Program-made: the position numbers and the translations under genes | The notes under the pieces: model-generated | What the model saw: the letters and a program-made list of their open reading frames with translations, nothing else | What the model was told of the DNA's origin: nothing | Database searches by the model: none | Assembly: GCA_965223355.1 (NCBI GenBank) | Contig: CBDCWE010000003.1 | Coordinates: forward strand, 4,650,001 to 4,714,000 | Source: Tectiglobus sp965223355 | GTDB lineage: Bacteria > Pseudomonadota > Alphaproteobacteria > Rhizobiales > Hyphomicrobiaceae | DNA length: 64,000 bases | Reading direction: 5' to 3' | Shown: piece after piece, positions 52,335 to 60,410 of the stretch | Position numbering within the stretch: position 1 is the stretch's first letter | Layout: every line of letters starts with the position of its first letter

Positions 52335-53921
52335 ATGTTGCGACTGTTACAGGTGTTATTGGCAGGGCTGGTCGCGGTGACGTACGCTGCCGTGCATGCC
52401 GCGGCGATCGAACCCGATGCCCCGACACACTTGCTGACACAGGAAGAAGCGCTGGCCGTTGCCGTTCGCCGGCGCCTGGACCAGCTCAGCGTTGACGTTC
52501 ACAATGGCGAAGATGCAGATCGCGCGGCTTTGGCCGCCTACTACGCCGACCTCAACGGGCCGCTCTTGTGGGTCGATGAGAGCGGCCTCAAAGCGTCCGT
52601 CGCCAAGATCGTGGCCGAATTCAAGAACGCCGAGCAATGGGGCCTGAACCCGGATGATTTCGACATTGGCGACATCGCGCAGCCGGCCGCCGCCAACGCC
52701 GACTTGGTGACCGCGGAAATGCAGATCGGCCTGGCGGTGCTGAAATACGCACGCCATGCCCGCGGTGGCCGCATGGACCCCAAGCAATTGTCGCTCGACA
52801 TCGATCGCACACCGCCGCTTGAAGATCCACGTGTGGTCCTCGACACCGTGCGCAACGCCGATGATCCGGCCGCCTATTTGCGCGGCCTCCACCCGACGCA
52901 CGAGCAGTTCGGAAAACTGCGCCTTGCCTATCTCAAGGCGTTGGAACAAGAACGTAACGGTATACAGCCGGAGGCGGCAGCCGCGGTCGATCGCAATAAC
53001 AAAGCAAGGCGCAAGACACGGCGCGGCAAGCCGCGCACCAAGCTGTCGAAGCGCCTGCTCTACAATATGGAAATGTGGCGCTGGATGCCGCGTGACTTGG
53101 GCCAGAAATTCGTCTGGGCAAATATTCCGGAGTTCCTCGTTCGCGTTGTCAAGGCCGGCCAAGTCGTTCACCGCGAACGCATCGTCACCGGCAAAGTCGC
53201 CAACAAGACGCCGATTTTCTCCGACGAGATGGAATCGGTCGTGTTCCATCCGTTCTGGGGAGTTCCGAACTCGATCAAAGTCAAAGAGATCCTGCCGAGC
53301 CTGGTCCGCGGCGGCAACATCCTGGAAAAACAGAACCTCAAGATCTCCTATGGCGGTCGCCCGGTTGATCCTTACTCGATCGACTGGTCACGCCAGGACA
53401 TCCGCAATTTCCATGTCTTCCAGCCACCTGGTCGGCGCAACGCTCTCGGGGTCGTGAAGTTCCTATTTCCGAACAAGCATGCCGTTTACATGCACGACAC
53501 GCCATCGAAGCATTTGTTCAAGCGCACCGTGCGCGCCTACAGCCACGGCTGCGTGCGTGTGCGCGACCCGCTCCGCCTGGCGGAGGTCTTGCTTGGCCAC
53601 GACAAGGGTTGGGGCCGATCGAAAATCGATGCCCTCGTGCGCAGCGGCCCGAAGAACAATCAGATCTCGCTGGACCGGAAAATTCCGGTCCACGTCACCT
53701 ATTTCACCGCCCGCATCAACGCAGCCGGCAAGCCGGTTCTCGTCAAGGACATTTACGGTCACGAGCGGCGCATTCAGATGGGCTTCGATGGCAAGGCCCA
53801 CCTGATCGTCAAACGCAAGGTCAATCTCGACGCCGCGCGCAAGAAGGTGGTCGACTCTATCTCGCCGTACGCCAACCGATCACGCGACGACAGTTGGATG
53901 CGCCAGATCCTGGGCAACTGA
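52335..53921 (+). CDS. L,D-transpeptidase, YcbB-like long form
   Basis: A 528-residue exported enzyme forming 3-3 peptidoglycan cross-links. The signal peptide is LLQVLLAGLVAVTYAAVHAAA. A scaffold and a peptidoglycan-binding-like region follow. The YkuD catalytic domain contains VYMHDTPSKHLFKRTVRAY and SHGCVRVRDPLRLAE (Cys about 405). A Lys/Arg-rich insertion (about residues 215-240, KARRKTRRGKPRTK) precedes the catalytic domain. It starts 218 bases after the sigma-54 regulator. Confidence 0.94.
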   Translation: MLRLLQVLLAGLVAVTYAAVHAAAIEPDAPTHLLTQEEALAVAVRRRLDQLSVDVHNGEDADRAALAAYYADLNGPLLWVDESGLKASVAKIVAEFKNAEQWGLNPDDFDIGDIAQPAAANADLVTAEMQIGLAVLKYARHARGGRMDPKQLSLDIDRTPPLEDPRVVLDTVRNADDPAAYLRGLHPTHEQFGKLRLAYLKALEQERNGIQPEAAAAVDRNNKARRKTRRGKPRTKLSKRLLYNMEMWRWMPRDLGQKFVWANIPEFLVRVVKAGQVVHRERIVTGKVANKTPIFSDEMESVVFHPFWGVPNSIKVKEILPSLVRGGNILEKQNLKISYGGRPVDPYSIDWSRQDIRNFHVFQPPGRRNALGVVKFLFPNKHAVYMHDTPSKHLFKRTVRAYSHGCVRVRDPLRLAEVLLGHDKGWGRSKIDALVRSGPKNNQISLDRKIPVHVTYFTARINAAGKPVLVKDIYGHERRIQMGFDGKAHLIVKRKVNLDAARKKVVDSISPYANRSRDDSWMRQILGN

Positions 53922-54031
53922 GCCATCTCCGTCCCAGGCGGATCCGCGATGCCGGCCGGCTGCCAGGCCCGGCCGGCCGTCGAGAGCACATCGGATCATG
54001 GCCTTCGGGTGACCGGGCCAGGAAGCGAGAT

Positions 54032-54060
54032 AATCGCCACTTAAGAGGCGAGCAACCTGC
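54032..54060 (-). repeat. Remnant of the CTAG-bounded repeat
   Basis: About 29 bases matching the linker and start of hairpin 1 (ATCGCCACTT, AGAGGCGAGCAACCTGC) with one deviation. Both CTAG ends and both hairpins are lost. It lies in the 336-base gap between 53921 and 54258, which otherwise holds GC-rich inverted repeats (GGCCCGGCCGGCC near 53968). Confidence 0.75.
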
Positions 54061-54202
54061 GAATTGTACCAGCCCGCATAAACATTGACCCGCTTCCTTC
54101 ATGGCTCCTGGCGGCTCACTCGGCCAGGCGCGGGATCATGCACCACCGCGGGCGCGCCGCGCCTGCCAGGCCCGGCCGCCCGAAGCTCATGGAGTGTGTC
54201 AA

Positions 54203-54221
54203 TTCATAGCTGGGGTGGTAT
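54203..54221 (+). promoter_or_regulatory. Conserved 19-bp motif, second copy
   Basis: TTCATAGCTGGGGTGGTAT, one difference from the minus-strand copy at 30739-30757. It lies 36 bases before the start of the small membrane protein gene, so it could be part of its promoter. Confidence 0.4.
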
Positions 54222-54257
54222 GAAAGGCCATGGTTGCCACGCGAGCGGGGACGGCGC

Positions 54258-54713
54258 ATGCAAGAACAAGGCTTTCCCGTTTGGGCGTTCGTGGCCTTCA
54301 TAGTCGGGTTTCCGCTGTTCTGGATCGCGGTAGTCTATGCCGTTGCGTTCTTCAGCGGATGGTCGGCATTAGCGCAGAGATTTCCCGCAACCTCACCCGC
54401 CACCGGCCAGACGTTCGGTTGGACGTCGGCCAAGCTGTCGATGTTTTCCAACTACAATCGCTGCCTCAAGGTGACGGTTTCGGCACGCGGCATTGACGTC
54501 GTACCGCAGATCTTTTTTCGAATCGGTCACGACCCGATTTTCATTCCATGGTCGAAGGTGGTCGGACGTCAGCGCCGGCGCATGATCTTTGCGACATCCG
54601 TCGTGATTGCCTTGGCTGAGCCCATCGACAGAGTGATAACCTTCTACGGCAAAGGCCTGGCTGATGCGATCGACGAGTACGCACCAACCCCGCCGGCCGC
54701 AACCGCCGCATGA
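54258..54713 (+). CDS. Small membrane protein, function unknown
   Basis: A 151-residue protein with one strong membrane segment near the N-terminus (VWAFVAFIVGFPLFWIAVVYAVAFF, about residues 8-32) followed by a cytoplasmic-looking beta-rich region (KLSMFSNYNRCLKVTVSARG, PIFIPWSKVVG). The YNRCLKV...IPWSKV pattern is reminiscent of PH-like membrane-associated domains, but I cannot assign a family. GGGGA precedes ATG 54258 by seven bases. It is followed by a five-hairpin repeat. Confidence 0.7.
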   Translation: MQEQGFPVWAFVAFIVGFPLFWIAVVYAVAFFSGWSALAQRFPATSPATGQTFGWTSAKLSMFSNYNRCLKVTVSARGIDVVPQIFFRIGHDPIFIPWSKVVGRQRRRMIFATSVVIALAEPIDRVITFYGKGLADAIDEYAPTPPAATAA

Positions 54714-54785
54714 TGGCACGGCGATCCAGCTATTACGCTTCAGAGTAATACCGCCCTCGCCTGAAGCGAACATGATCGAGTCTCA

Positions 54786-54929
54786 GGTTTCCAAAGGGCA
54801 ATGCCCTTTGGCGGGGTTGTTAGGGGCAGAGCCCCTAACATATCGCCGCTTGGCGGCGATCTTTGAGGGGCTTTCAGCCCCTCAAACTCCCCGACCAGGG
54901 GATCAACCCCTGGACCCCGGATTTATCAG
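54786..54929 (+). repeat. Five-hairpin repeat, copy 4, uninterrupted
   Basis: The intact element. Hairpins are CCAAAGGGC/GCCCTTTGG, GTTAGGGGC/GCCCCTAAC, ATCGCCGC/GCGGCGAT, GAGGGGCT/AGCCCCTC and CCAGGGG/CCCCTGG. It sits between convergent genes ending at 54713 and 54938 and shows what the IS110 target looks like before insertion. Confidence 0.9.
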
Positions 54930-54937
54930 TTTGCGGC

Positions 54938-55936
54938 CTACAGTTGGCGCGCACTGAAGGTATCACAGTCTTGCATGCGGCCGGATTGGAAACCCTTGCG
55001 GAACCATCGAACGCGTTGCGCGGATGATCCGTGCGTAAACGCATCCGGGACAACGCGCCCGGTCGTTCGGCGCTGGATCATATCATCGCCAATCGCACTG
55101 GCGGCATTCAGGCCCTCTTCGATGTCGCCGGGTTCAAGACGGTTGTGCAATTGGTTGTTGAGGTTGGCCCACACGCCCGACAGGCAGTCGGCCTGCAGCT
55201 CCATGCGAACCTGGATCTGGTTCGCCGAACTTGGATAACGTTGCTTCATCTGCTGGACCTTGCCGGCGATGCCCAGCAGGGTTTGGACGTGATGGCCAAC
55301 TTCGTGGGCGATGACGTAGGCCTGGGCGAAATCACCCGGCGCTTTGAACCGGCGGCGCAGCTCTTGGTAGAACGTCAGATCGATGTAGATCTTTTGATCG
55401 AGCGGACAATAGAACGGTCCCATTGCCGCTTGGCCGGTGCCGCAGGCCGTCCGGGTGTAGTTCGAAAACAGCACCAGCACAGGTTCGCGGTAATCCTTAC
55501 CGAACGTGCGGAAAACCCTCTTCCAGACGTCCTCGGTATCGGCGAGGACACGGATGGTAAAGCGCTTGAGCGCGTCGCTGTCGGCCGCGGTCCCGCGCCC
55601 CGCGTTGGGCAGATTGAAGGGATTGTTGGTCTGGCGCGGCTGCGTCGTACGGTCGAACTGCGGCATCCGCGGGACTTGGCTCAGATCCGGCAGGCCGCCG
55701 CCACCGCCGGTCAGAAGCTTGAGCGGATTGATGCCGAAAAACAGCATGATGGCGCCAATGATCAACAGTGCGGTCAGACTGAGCCCGCCGCGTCGGCCGC
55801 CACCGCCGCGGCCGATCGGAAACGGAATGCGTATGCGCCGTCCGCCGCCCATGCCGCCAGGAAACCTGAAGCCGCCGCCTTGACCGCGCCGATCTTCGAC
55901 ATTGGAACTTTCCCGATCGCTGTCATCGTAGCGCAT
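54938..55936 (-). CDS. YpfJ-type neutral zinc metallopeptidase
   Basis: A 332-residue membrane-anchored protein of the putative neutral zinc metallopeptidase family. A Gly/Arg-rich N-terminus precedes one membrane helix (SLTALLIIGAIMLFFGI). The catalytic domain contains DTEDVWKRVF, GPFYCPLDQKIYIDLTFYQEL, and the zinc site VIAHEVGHHVQ. The terminal RTTGRVVPDAFTHGSSAQRVRW is family-specific. The catalytic domain is probably periplasmic. Substrate unknown. Confidence 0.93.
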   Translation of the reverse strand: MRYDDSDRESSNVEDRRGQGGGFRFPGGMGGGRRIRIPFPIGRGGGGRRGGLSLTALLIIGAIMLFFGINPLKLLTGGGGGLPDLSQVPRMPQFDRTTQPRQTNNPFNLPNAGRGTAADSDALKRFTIRVLADTEDVWKRVFRTFGKDYREPVLVLFSNYTRTACGTGQAAMGPFYCPLDQKIYIDLTFYQELRRRFKAPGDFAQAYVIAHEVGHHVQTLLGIAGKVQQMKQRYPSSANQIQVRMELQADCLSGVWANLNNQLHNRLEPGDIEEGLNAASAIGDDMIQRRTTGRVVPDAFTHGSSAQRVRWFRKGFQSGRMQDCDTFSARQL

Positions 55937-56058
55937 AACGCAGCTGTCCTCTCAATCGGTGATGGCTCTCACGCGCCATTTCAATATTCCTCGGCATTGT
56001 GCATGTCGCAGGAGTGCATTCAAGATGTGCCGTAATTCATGCCTATTTGGCGCAAATG

Positions 56059-57567
56059 CTATTCCGTTTGAGCAACATCGTTTGCGGGGCCCGTCTCGTT
56101 GTCGCGATCGATGGCGGTTTGTTGCGGCTCCGGTGGCTGACCGGCGTTGTCGGTCGGTTCGGATCGCGATCTTGGTTTGGCCCTGACCATCGCGCGCACG
56201 GTTCGCGAAGCAGCGATCGTGCCGTCGTTGGCGAAGGCTTCATGATTGCGCTCGATGTCGCTCAAGACGTAGAGGTAGTTGACCATCAGGCCGTGCCCCT
56301 GGGCCAGCCCGCGCGGTGACATGTCGGCCGGCCAATTGATGCGTTCCAAGCGGGCGCCGTTGCCGAGATGGAAGCGGGCGACGGGATCGATCGGCACGCC
56401 GCGGCGGGTCTTTTCGTTGAGGAAATACCTCGCCGCCAGGGCCTGAACCGACGACGCCAGAGCCTGTGTTGCAGGGGCATCACCAATCCAGTCATCGGTG
56501 CGCACCGCCGTGATCGCGGCGCGGCTGCCCTCGTCCAACTGATCACTGTCGGGGGCTTGGGCAATGGTGTTGAGCCACTCGGCAAAGGCCGGCGCCGGAG
56601 ACAGCGTGACGAAGGTCCGCAGCGACGGACATTCGCGTGAGAGTTCCTCGACGACCTGCTTGATCAGGAAATTGCCGAATGAGATCCCGCGCAAGCCGGT
56701 TTGGCAGTTGGAAATCGAATAGAACACGGCGGTCGTCGGCGCCCGCTCCTCGGCCAGCGGCGGGGCGTCCATTTCCAGGACGCTGGCAATGTCGCCGGGC
56801 ATGTCGTTCATCAGTGCGACCTGCACGAAAATCAACGGTTCATCGACCAGCGATGGATGAAAAAAGGCAAAACAACACCGATCCGCCGGGTCGAGCCGGC
56901 GTCGCAGATCGTCCCAGCCATCGATCTCGTGGACCGCTTCATAGGCAATGATCTTATCGAGAATGGTCGCCGGCGTGTGCCAATCAATCCGGCGCAGGAC
57001 CAGAAAACCGCGATTGAACCAGGATTGCAGAAGGTGCTCTAAATCCTGGTCGATCGACTGTAGCGATTGCGATGCTGGATCGGTGCGCATGAACGTCAAG
57101 AGGTCTTCGCGCATGCGCACGATTTCGGCCGTGCCACCCGGCGCCATATTGAGGCGGCGGAAAAATTCCTGCGTCGGGCTCGCAACGGACTGCTGTAGTT
57201 TTGCAAGATTGGCGGCGCCTGGTGCCGCGATGTAGCGCTGCGCTGCCGCGCTGACCTGTTGGGCATCGGGCTGCAAGGTCTCGCAAATATAGCGAAAGAA
57301 GGCGCGCCGCAGATCGGCGTCGAGAAGTTGATAGTGGCGCAGGATCTGCCGGGCGATGGCCACGCCCGATGCTTCGCCCAGGCCCGACATCAGCGCGCGC
57401 ACGAGCGCTTGCAGGCCCTGTTCGGGATCGCCGCGGAATATCGACTTGGGCAGCAGGGCGCGGCTCTGGTCGGCGACCGTGTTGAGAAGTTCCTGGAGGA
57501 AGGTAAAATTGCTCATGGGCATCGGACCGGTCGTGTCGTTTCCGGGCTCATAGCGGCCCTGGAACAT
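56059..57567 (-). CDS. Malonyl-CoA decarboxylase
   Basis: A 502-residue enzyme converting malonyl-CoA to acetyl-CoA and CO2. The N-terminal helical bundle domain (about 20-190) is followed by the acetyltransferase-like catalytic domain. That domain has CCFAFFHPSLVDEPLIFVQVAL, VFYSISNCQTGLRGISFGNF with catalytic Ser/His, LSPAPAFAEWL, and a late YFLNEKTRRGVPIDPVARFHLGN. No malonate transport or matB gene is near. AGG lies seven bases before ATG 57567; later Mets at 57522 and 57516 are possible. Confidence 0.94.
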   Translation of the reverse strand: MFQGRYEPGNDTTGPMPMSNFTFLQELLNTVADQSRALLPKSIFRGDPEQGLQALVRALMSGLGEASGVAIARQILRHYQLLDADLRRAFFRYICETLQPDAQQVSAAAQRYIAAPGAANLAKLQQSVASPTQEFFRRLNMAPGGTAEIVRMREDLLTFMRTDPASQSLQSIDQDLEHLLQSWFNRGFLVLRRIDWHTPATILDKIIAYEAVHEIDGWDDLRRRLDPADRCCFAFFHPSLVDEPLIFVQVALMNDMPGDIASVLEMDAPPLAEERAPTTAVFYSISNCQTGLRGISFGNFLIKQVVEELSRECPSLRTFVTLSPAPAFAEWLNTIAQAPDSDQLDEGSRAAITAVRTDDWIGDAPATQALASSVQALAARYFLNEKTRRGVPIDPVARFHLGNGARLERINWPADMSPRGLAQGHGLMVNYLYVLSDIERNHEAFANDGTIAASRTVRAMVRAKPRSRSEPTDNAGQPPEPQQTAIDRDNETGPANDVAQTE

Positions 57568-57788
57568 GATAAACCTGAAATGTGATCATTTGGCTCTATG
57601 CTGTGATTGGCGCTCGACCTCAAGGTTAAAATGGCGATCATCGGTCACTGCGGCAACAAACGGTTGCCGGCTTCGCTAACGTGAACGTTGCGATTTGGCG
57701 AGCCGGTTGCTGCGTGCCGGGCCGTCGGTCAGGCTGGAGTGAACCGCTGATCCATCGTGGTCAATAGCAAAGAGTCGATAGGTCGGAC

Positions 57789-58631
57789 ATGGAGACCTGC
57801 GAAACGGAGACCTGCGAAACGGAAAGCTGCGAAATGGAAACCTACGAAATTCTGGCGCTGAAGTACGGCTGGAACCCGAACCGGACGCGCCACGAAAACT
57901 TCATGCACGACGACGATCATGCCGCCCCCGGACCAATAGCCTATTTCGTCTGGGTGGTGCGCAACGCCAACCGCACGGTGCTGGTCGACACCGGCTTTGA
58001 TACCAAGGAAGCAACCCGGCGCGGGCGCAAGATCGACCATGAACCGCACCAGATGCTGCAACAGGTCGGCGTCGATGCCGCCCGCCTCGATACCGTTATC
58101 GTCTCGCACCTACATTTCGACCATGCCGGCACGCTGCACGATTTCCCCAATGCCCGGTTCCATTTGCAGGAAGCGGAAATGGCGTATGCAACGGGCAAAT
58201 GCATGTGCGAACCGGCCATGCAGCTGCCGTTCACGGCTGATCATGTGTGCGACATGGTCCGCCATGTTTACTCGGGCCGCGTTCAGTTTCACGACGGCGA
58301 TGGCTGTGTCGCACCCGGCATTACGGTGCACCATGTGCCGGGCCACTCGAAGGGATTGCAGTGTGTTCGGGTGATGACCGAACAGGGGCCGGTGGTGCTC
58401 GCCAGCGATGCGACGCACTTCTATGAGAATTTCGAGCAGCGCAAACCGTTTTCGATCACCATCGACATGGATGCGACACTGCGCAGCTACACCAAGCTTG
58501 GCGAACTGGCGCTGACACCACGCCGAGTGGTGCCGGGCCACGATCCCCTGGTGCTGGAGCGCTACCCGGCCTGGAAGCCCGAAACGCAGGGCATGGTCCA
58601 TCGCCTTGATCTCGCCCGGCTCGACGGCTGA
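57789..58631 (+). CDS. Metallo-beta-lactamase-fold hydrolase (N-acyl homoserine lactonase-like)
   Basis: A 280-residue MBL-fold protein. The metal motif is SHLHFDHAG at about residues 106-114, with downstream VHHVPGHSKG, LASDATHF and a final VVPGHDP. This arrangement is like the AttM/AhlD-type lactonase branch, but lactonase activity is not proven by sequence. The N-terminus carries four copies of a five-residue unit (METCE, TETCE, TESCE, METYE) from 15-bp repeats, so translation could start at ATG 57789 or at 57834, where homology plausibly begins. Confidence 0.87.
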   Translation: METCETETCETESCEMETYEILALKYGWNPNRTRHENFMHDDDHAAPGPIAYFVWVVRNANRTVLVDTGFDTKEATRRGRKIDHEPHQMLQQVGVDAARLDTVIVSHLHFDHAGTLHDFPNARFHLQEAEMAYATGKCMCEPAMQLPFTADHVCDMVRHVYSGRVQFHDGDGCVAPGITVHHVPGHSKGLQCVRVMTEQGPVVLASDATHFYENFEQRKPFSITIDMDATLRSYTKLGELALTPRRVVPGHDPLVLERYPAWKPETQGMVHRLDLARLDG

Positions 58632-58775
58632 TCAAACCTTGCGGGCCGCGCTGCAACCATGCCGCGCCCCGGCGTTTGCGGTCGTGCTCTGTCGGTGGCG
58701 CCATCGCGGACCGCAGACGATGAGTGGATTGTTGGCACCGCGACCGATCGCCGGCCCCGAGACAATCGCCGCGGC

Positions 58776-59075
58776 TCAGGCGAGATTGGCCGCAATGCGC
58801 TTGAAGGTCATAACCTTCTTGTCGGCCGTCCACGGCGCGGAGATGGTCTCGAAGTGCGCAAAGTGCGCGGTCTCCAGATGAGCCTTGAAGGCGGCTTCAT
58901 CATCGTAGATTTCATAGAGGAAAAACTGCGTCGGATCGTTCGGGTCGTGGGCGACATCGAACTGGCGACAGCCCGGCTCGTTGTCGACCGAGGCCTTGGC
59001 ATTGACCTTGATGGCATCGTGAAACTCGGCGACATGGCCGGCCCTGGCTGCAAAGAAAACGATGACGACAAACAT
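58776..59075 (-). CDS. Antibiotic biosynthesis monooxygenase (ABM/YgiN)-domain protein
   Basis: A 99-residue ABM ferredoxin-like fold protein: FVVIVFFAARAGHVAEFHDA, then EPGCRQFDVAHDPNDPTQFFLYEIY, DDEAAFKAHLETAHF. Members act as quinol monooxygenases or heme-degrading enzymes; this one fits the YgiN branch. It lies 36 bases after the CaiB gene on the same strand. Confidence 0.9.
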   Translation of the reverse strand: MFVVIVFFAARAGHVAEFHDAIKVNAKASVDNEPGCRQFDVAHDPNDPTQFFLYEIYDDEAAFKAHLETAHFAHFETISAPWTADKKVMTFKRIAANLA

Positions 59076-59111
59076 GGTTGATCTCCTGCGGTATCGGCTG
59101 GCGTGCGCGTC

Positions 59112-60344
59112 TCAGATCAGGCCGGCGGCGCGCATCTCCCCGAGCTCATCGGCGGTGAGGCCCAATAGCTCGGAATAGACTTCTGCCGTGTGCTGGCCGA
59201 CGGTTGGTCCCGTCCAGCGGATCTGGGCGTCGCGATCCTGGCCTTCGACCATCGGAACCACACCCGGATGCAACAGATCGCCATGCTGGGGATCATGGAC
59301 GGTCGTTACCATCTTGCGGTCGCGGTACTGGGTATCGTGCGCAATGTCGGCAGCCGTATAAATCTTGCTCGAGGGGATGTTGGCGTCTTCGAGCCTGGCG
59401 AGGACATCATCGGCTGCGAGGCCTGCAACCCAGGCGCCGATGGTGGTATCGAGCGAATCATTGTGCGCGAGCCGCGCCTGGTTGGAGCTGTAACGCGGAT
59501 CATCGGCCAACTGCGGCTGACCCATGGCGTTGGCCAGCGATCGAAACAGCGGGTCGGAGTTGCCGGCCACGAGGACCCAGTGCCCGTCCTTGGACCGATA
59601 GGCATTCGACGGCGAGGCGACGGGAATGCGCGAACCGGTGGGTTGGCGGATGACGCCGTGGCGCCCGTACTCGGGTAAAATGCCTTCGAGCAAGGTGACG
59701 ACCGACTCACCCAGCGCCACGTCGAGAACCCGGATCGCACGATTGGCGCTGGCGCGTTGATCGATCACCGCGGCAAGGGCACCAAGCGCGCCGTAGAGGC
59801 CCGACAAGCTGTCGCCGAACGATACGCCGGCACGCACCGATGGTAGATCGCTGACCTGCGGCGGATGGGCACACAGATAGCGAATGCCGCCCTTGGCCTC
59901 GCCGATCACGCCGAAGCCGGCACGTTTGGCCTCAGGCCCGGTCTGGCCGTAGCCCGATATGCGCACCAGCACGATACCCGCTCGTGCCTGCTCGAAAGCG
60001 GCCGGTGTCAGGCCCCACTTTTCGAGCTGGCCGGGTTTGTAGTTTTCGACCACCACATCGCATCGGGCGGCCAAGCGCAAGACAATGTCGCGCGCGCGCG
60101 GCTCGCGCAGGTTGAGCGTCACGCTGCGCTTGTTGCGACCGTGGACACTCCACCACAACGAACCGCCGCCCGCTTCCTGCCGGCCCCACTGGCGCACGGG
60201 ATCGCCCGTGCCCGGCGGCTCGACCTTGATGACGTCGGCGCCGAGATCGGCCAAGGTCCGTGTGGCGAACGGCGCAGCAATGTAGTGGCCGAGTTCAAGG
60301 ACGCGCAGGGATCGCAAAAGCGGTTCGATGGAGGATGGGGTCAT
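59112..60344 (-). CDS. CaiB/BaiF-family (class III) CoA-transferase
   Basis: A 410-residue class III CoA-transferase that moves CoA between carboxylic acids. Features are LRVLELGHYIAAPFATRTLADLGADVIKVEPP at the N-terminus, RNKRSVTLNLREPRARDIV, and GVSFGDSLSGLYGALGALAA with the catalytic Asp (about 177). Substrate unknown. It lies between an IlvD/Edd-type dehydratase and the ABM gene on the same strand, suggesting a small catabolic unit. Confidence 0.92.
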   Translation of the reverse strand: MTPSSIEPLLRSLRVLELGHYIAAPFATRTLADLGADVIKVEPPGTGDPVRQWGRQEAGGGSLWWSVHGRNKRSVTLNLREPRARDIVLRLAARCDVVVENYKPGQLEKWGLTPAAFEQARAGIVLVRISGYGQTGPEAKRAGFGVIGEAKGGIRYLCAHPPQVSDLPSVRAGVSFGDSLSGLYGALGALAAVIDQRASANRAIRVLDVALGESVVTLLEGILPEYGRHGVIRQPTGSRIPVASPSNAYRSKDGHWVLVAGNSDPLFRSLANAMGQPQLADDPRYSSNQARLAHNDSLDTTIGAWVAGLAADDVLARLEDANIPSSKIYTAADIAHDTQYRDRKMVTTVHDPQHGDLLHPGVVPMVEGQDRDAQIRWTGPTVGQHTAEVYSELLGLTADELGEMRAAGLI

Positions 60345-60410
60345 CGCAGTGGCTCTCGAGGCAATTGTCTCACTATCCGGTCGTTCGCGGATGCCGTCGC
60401 GGCGTTGCCG

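Noticed and set aside
54664..54957. Small frame running through the five-hairpin repeat
   Set aside because: It is a translation of repeat DNA; such repeats often give spurious Gly/Pro-rich reading frames.
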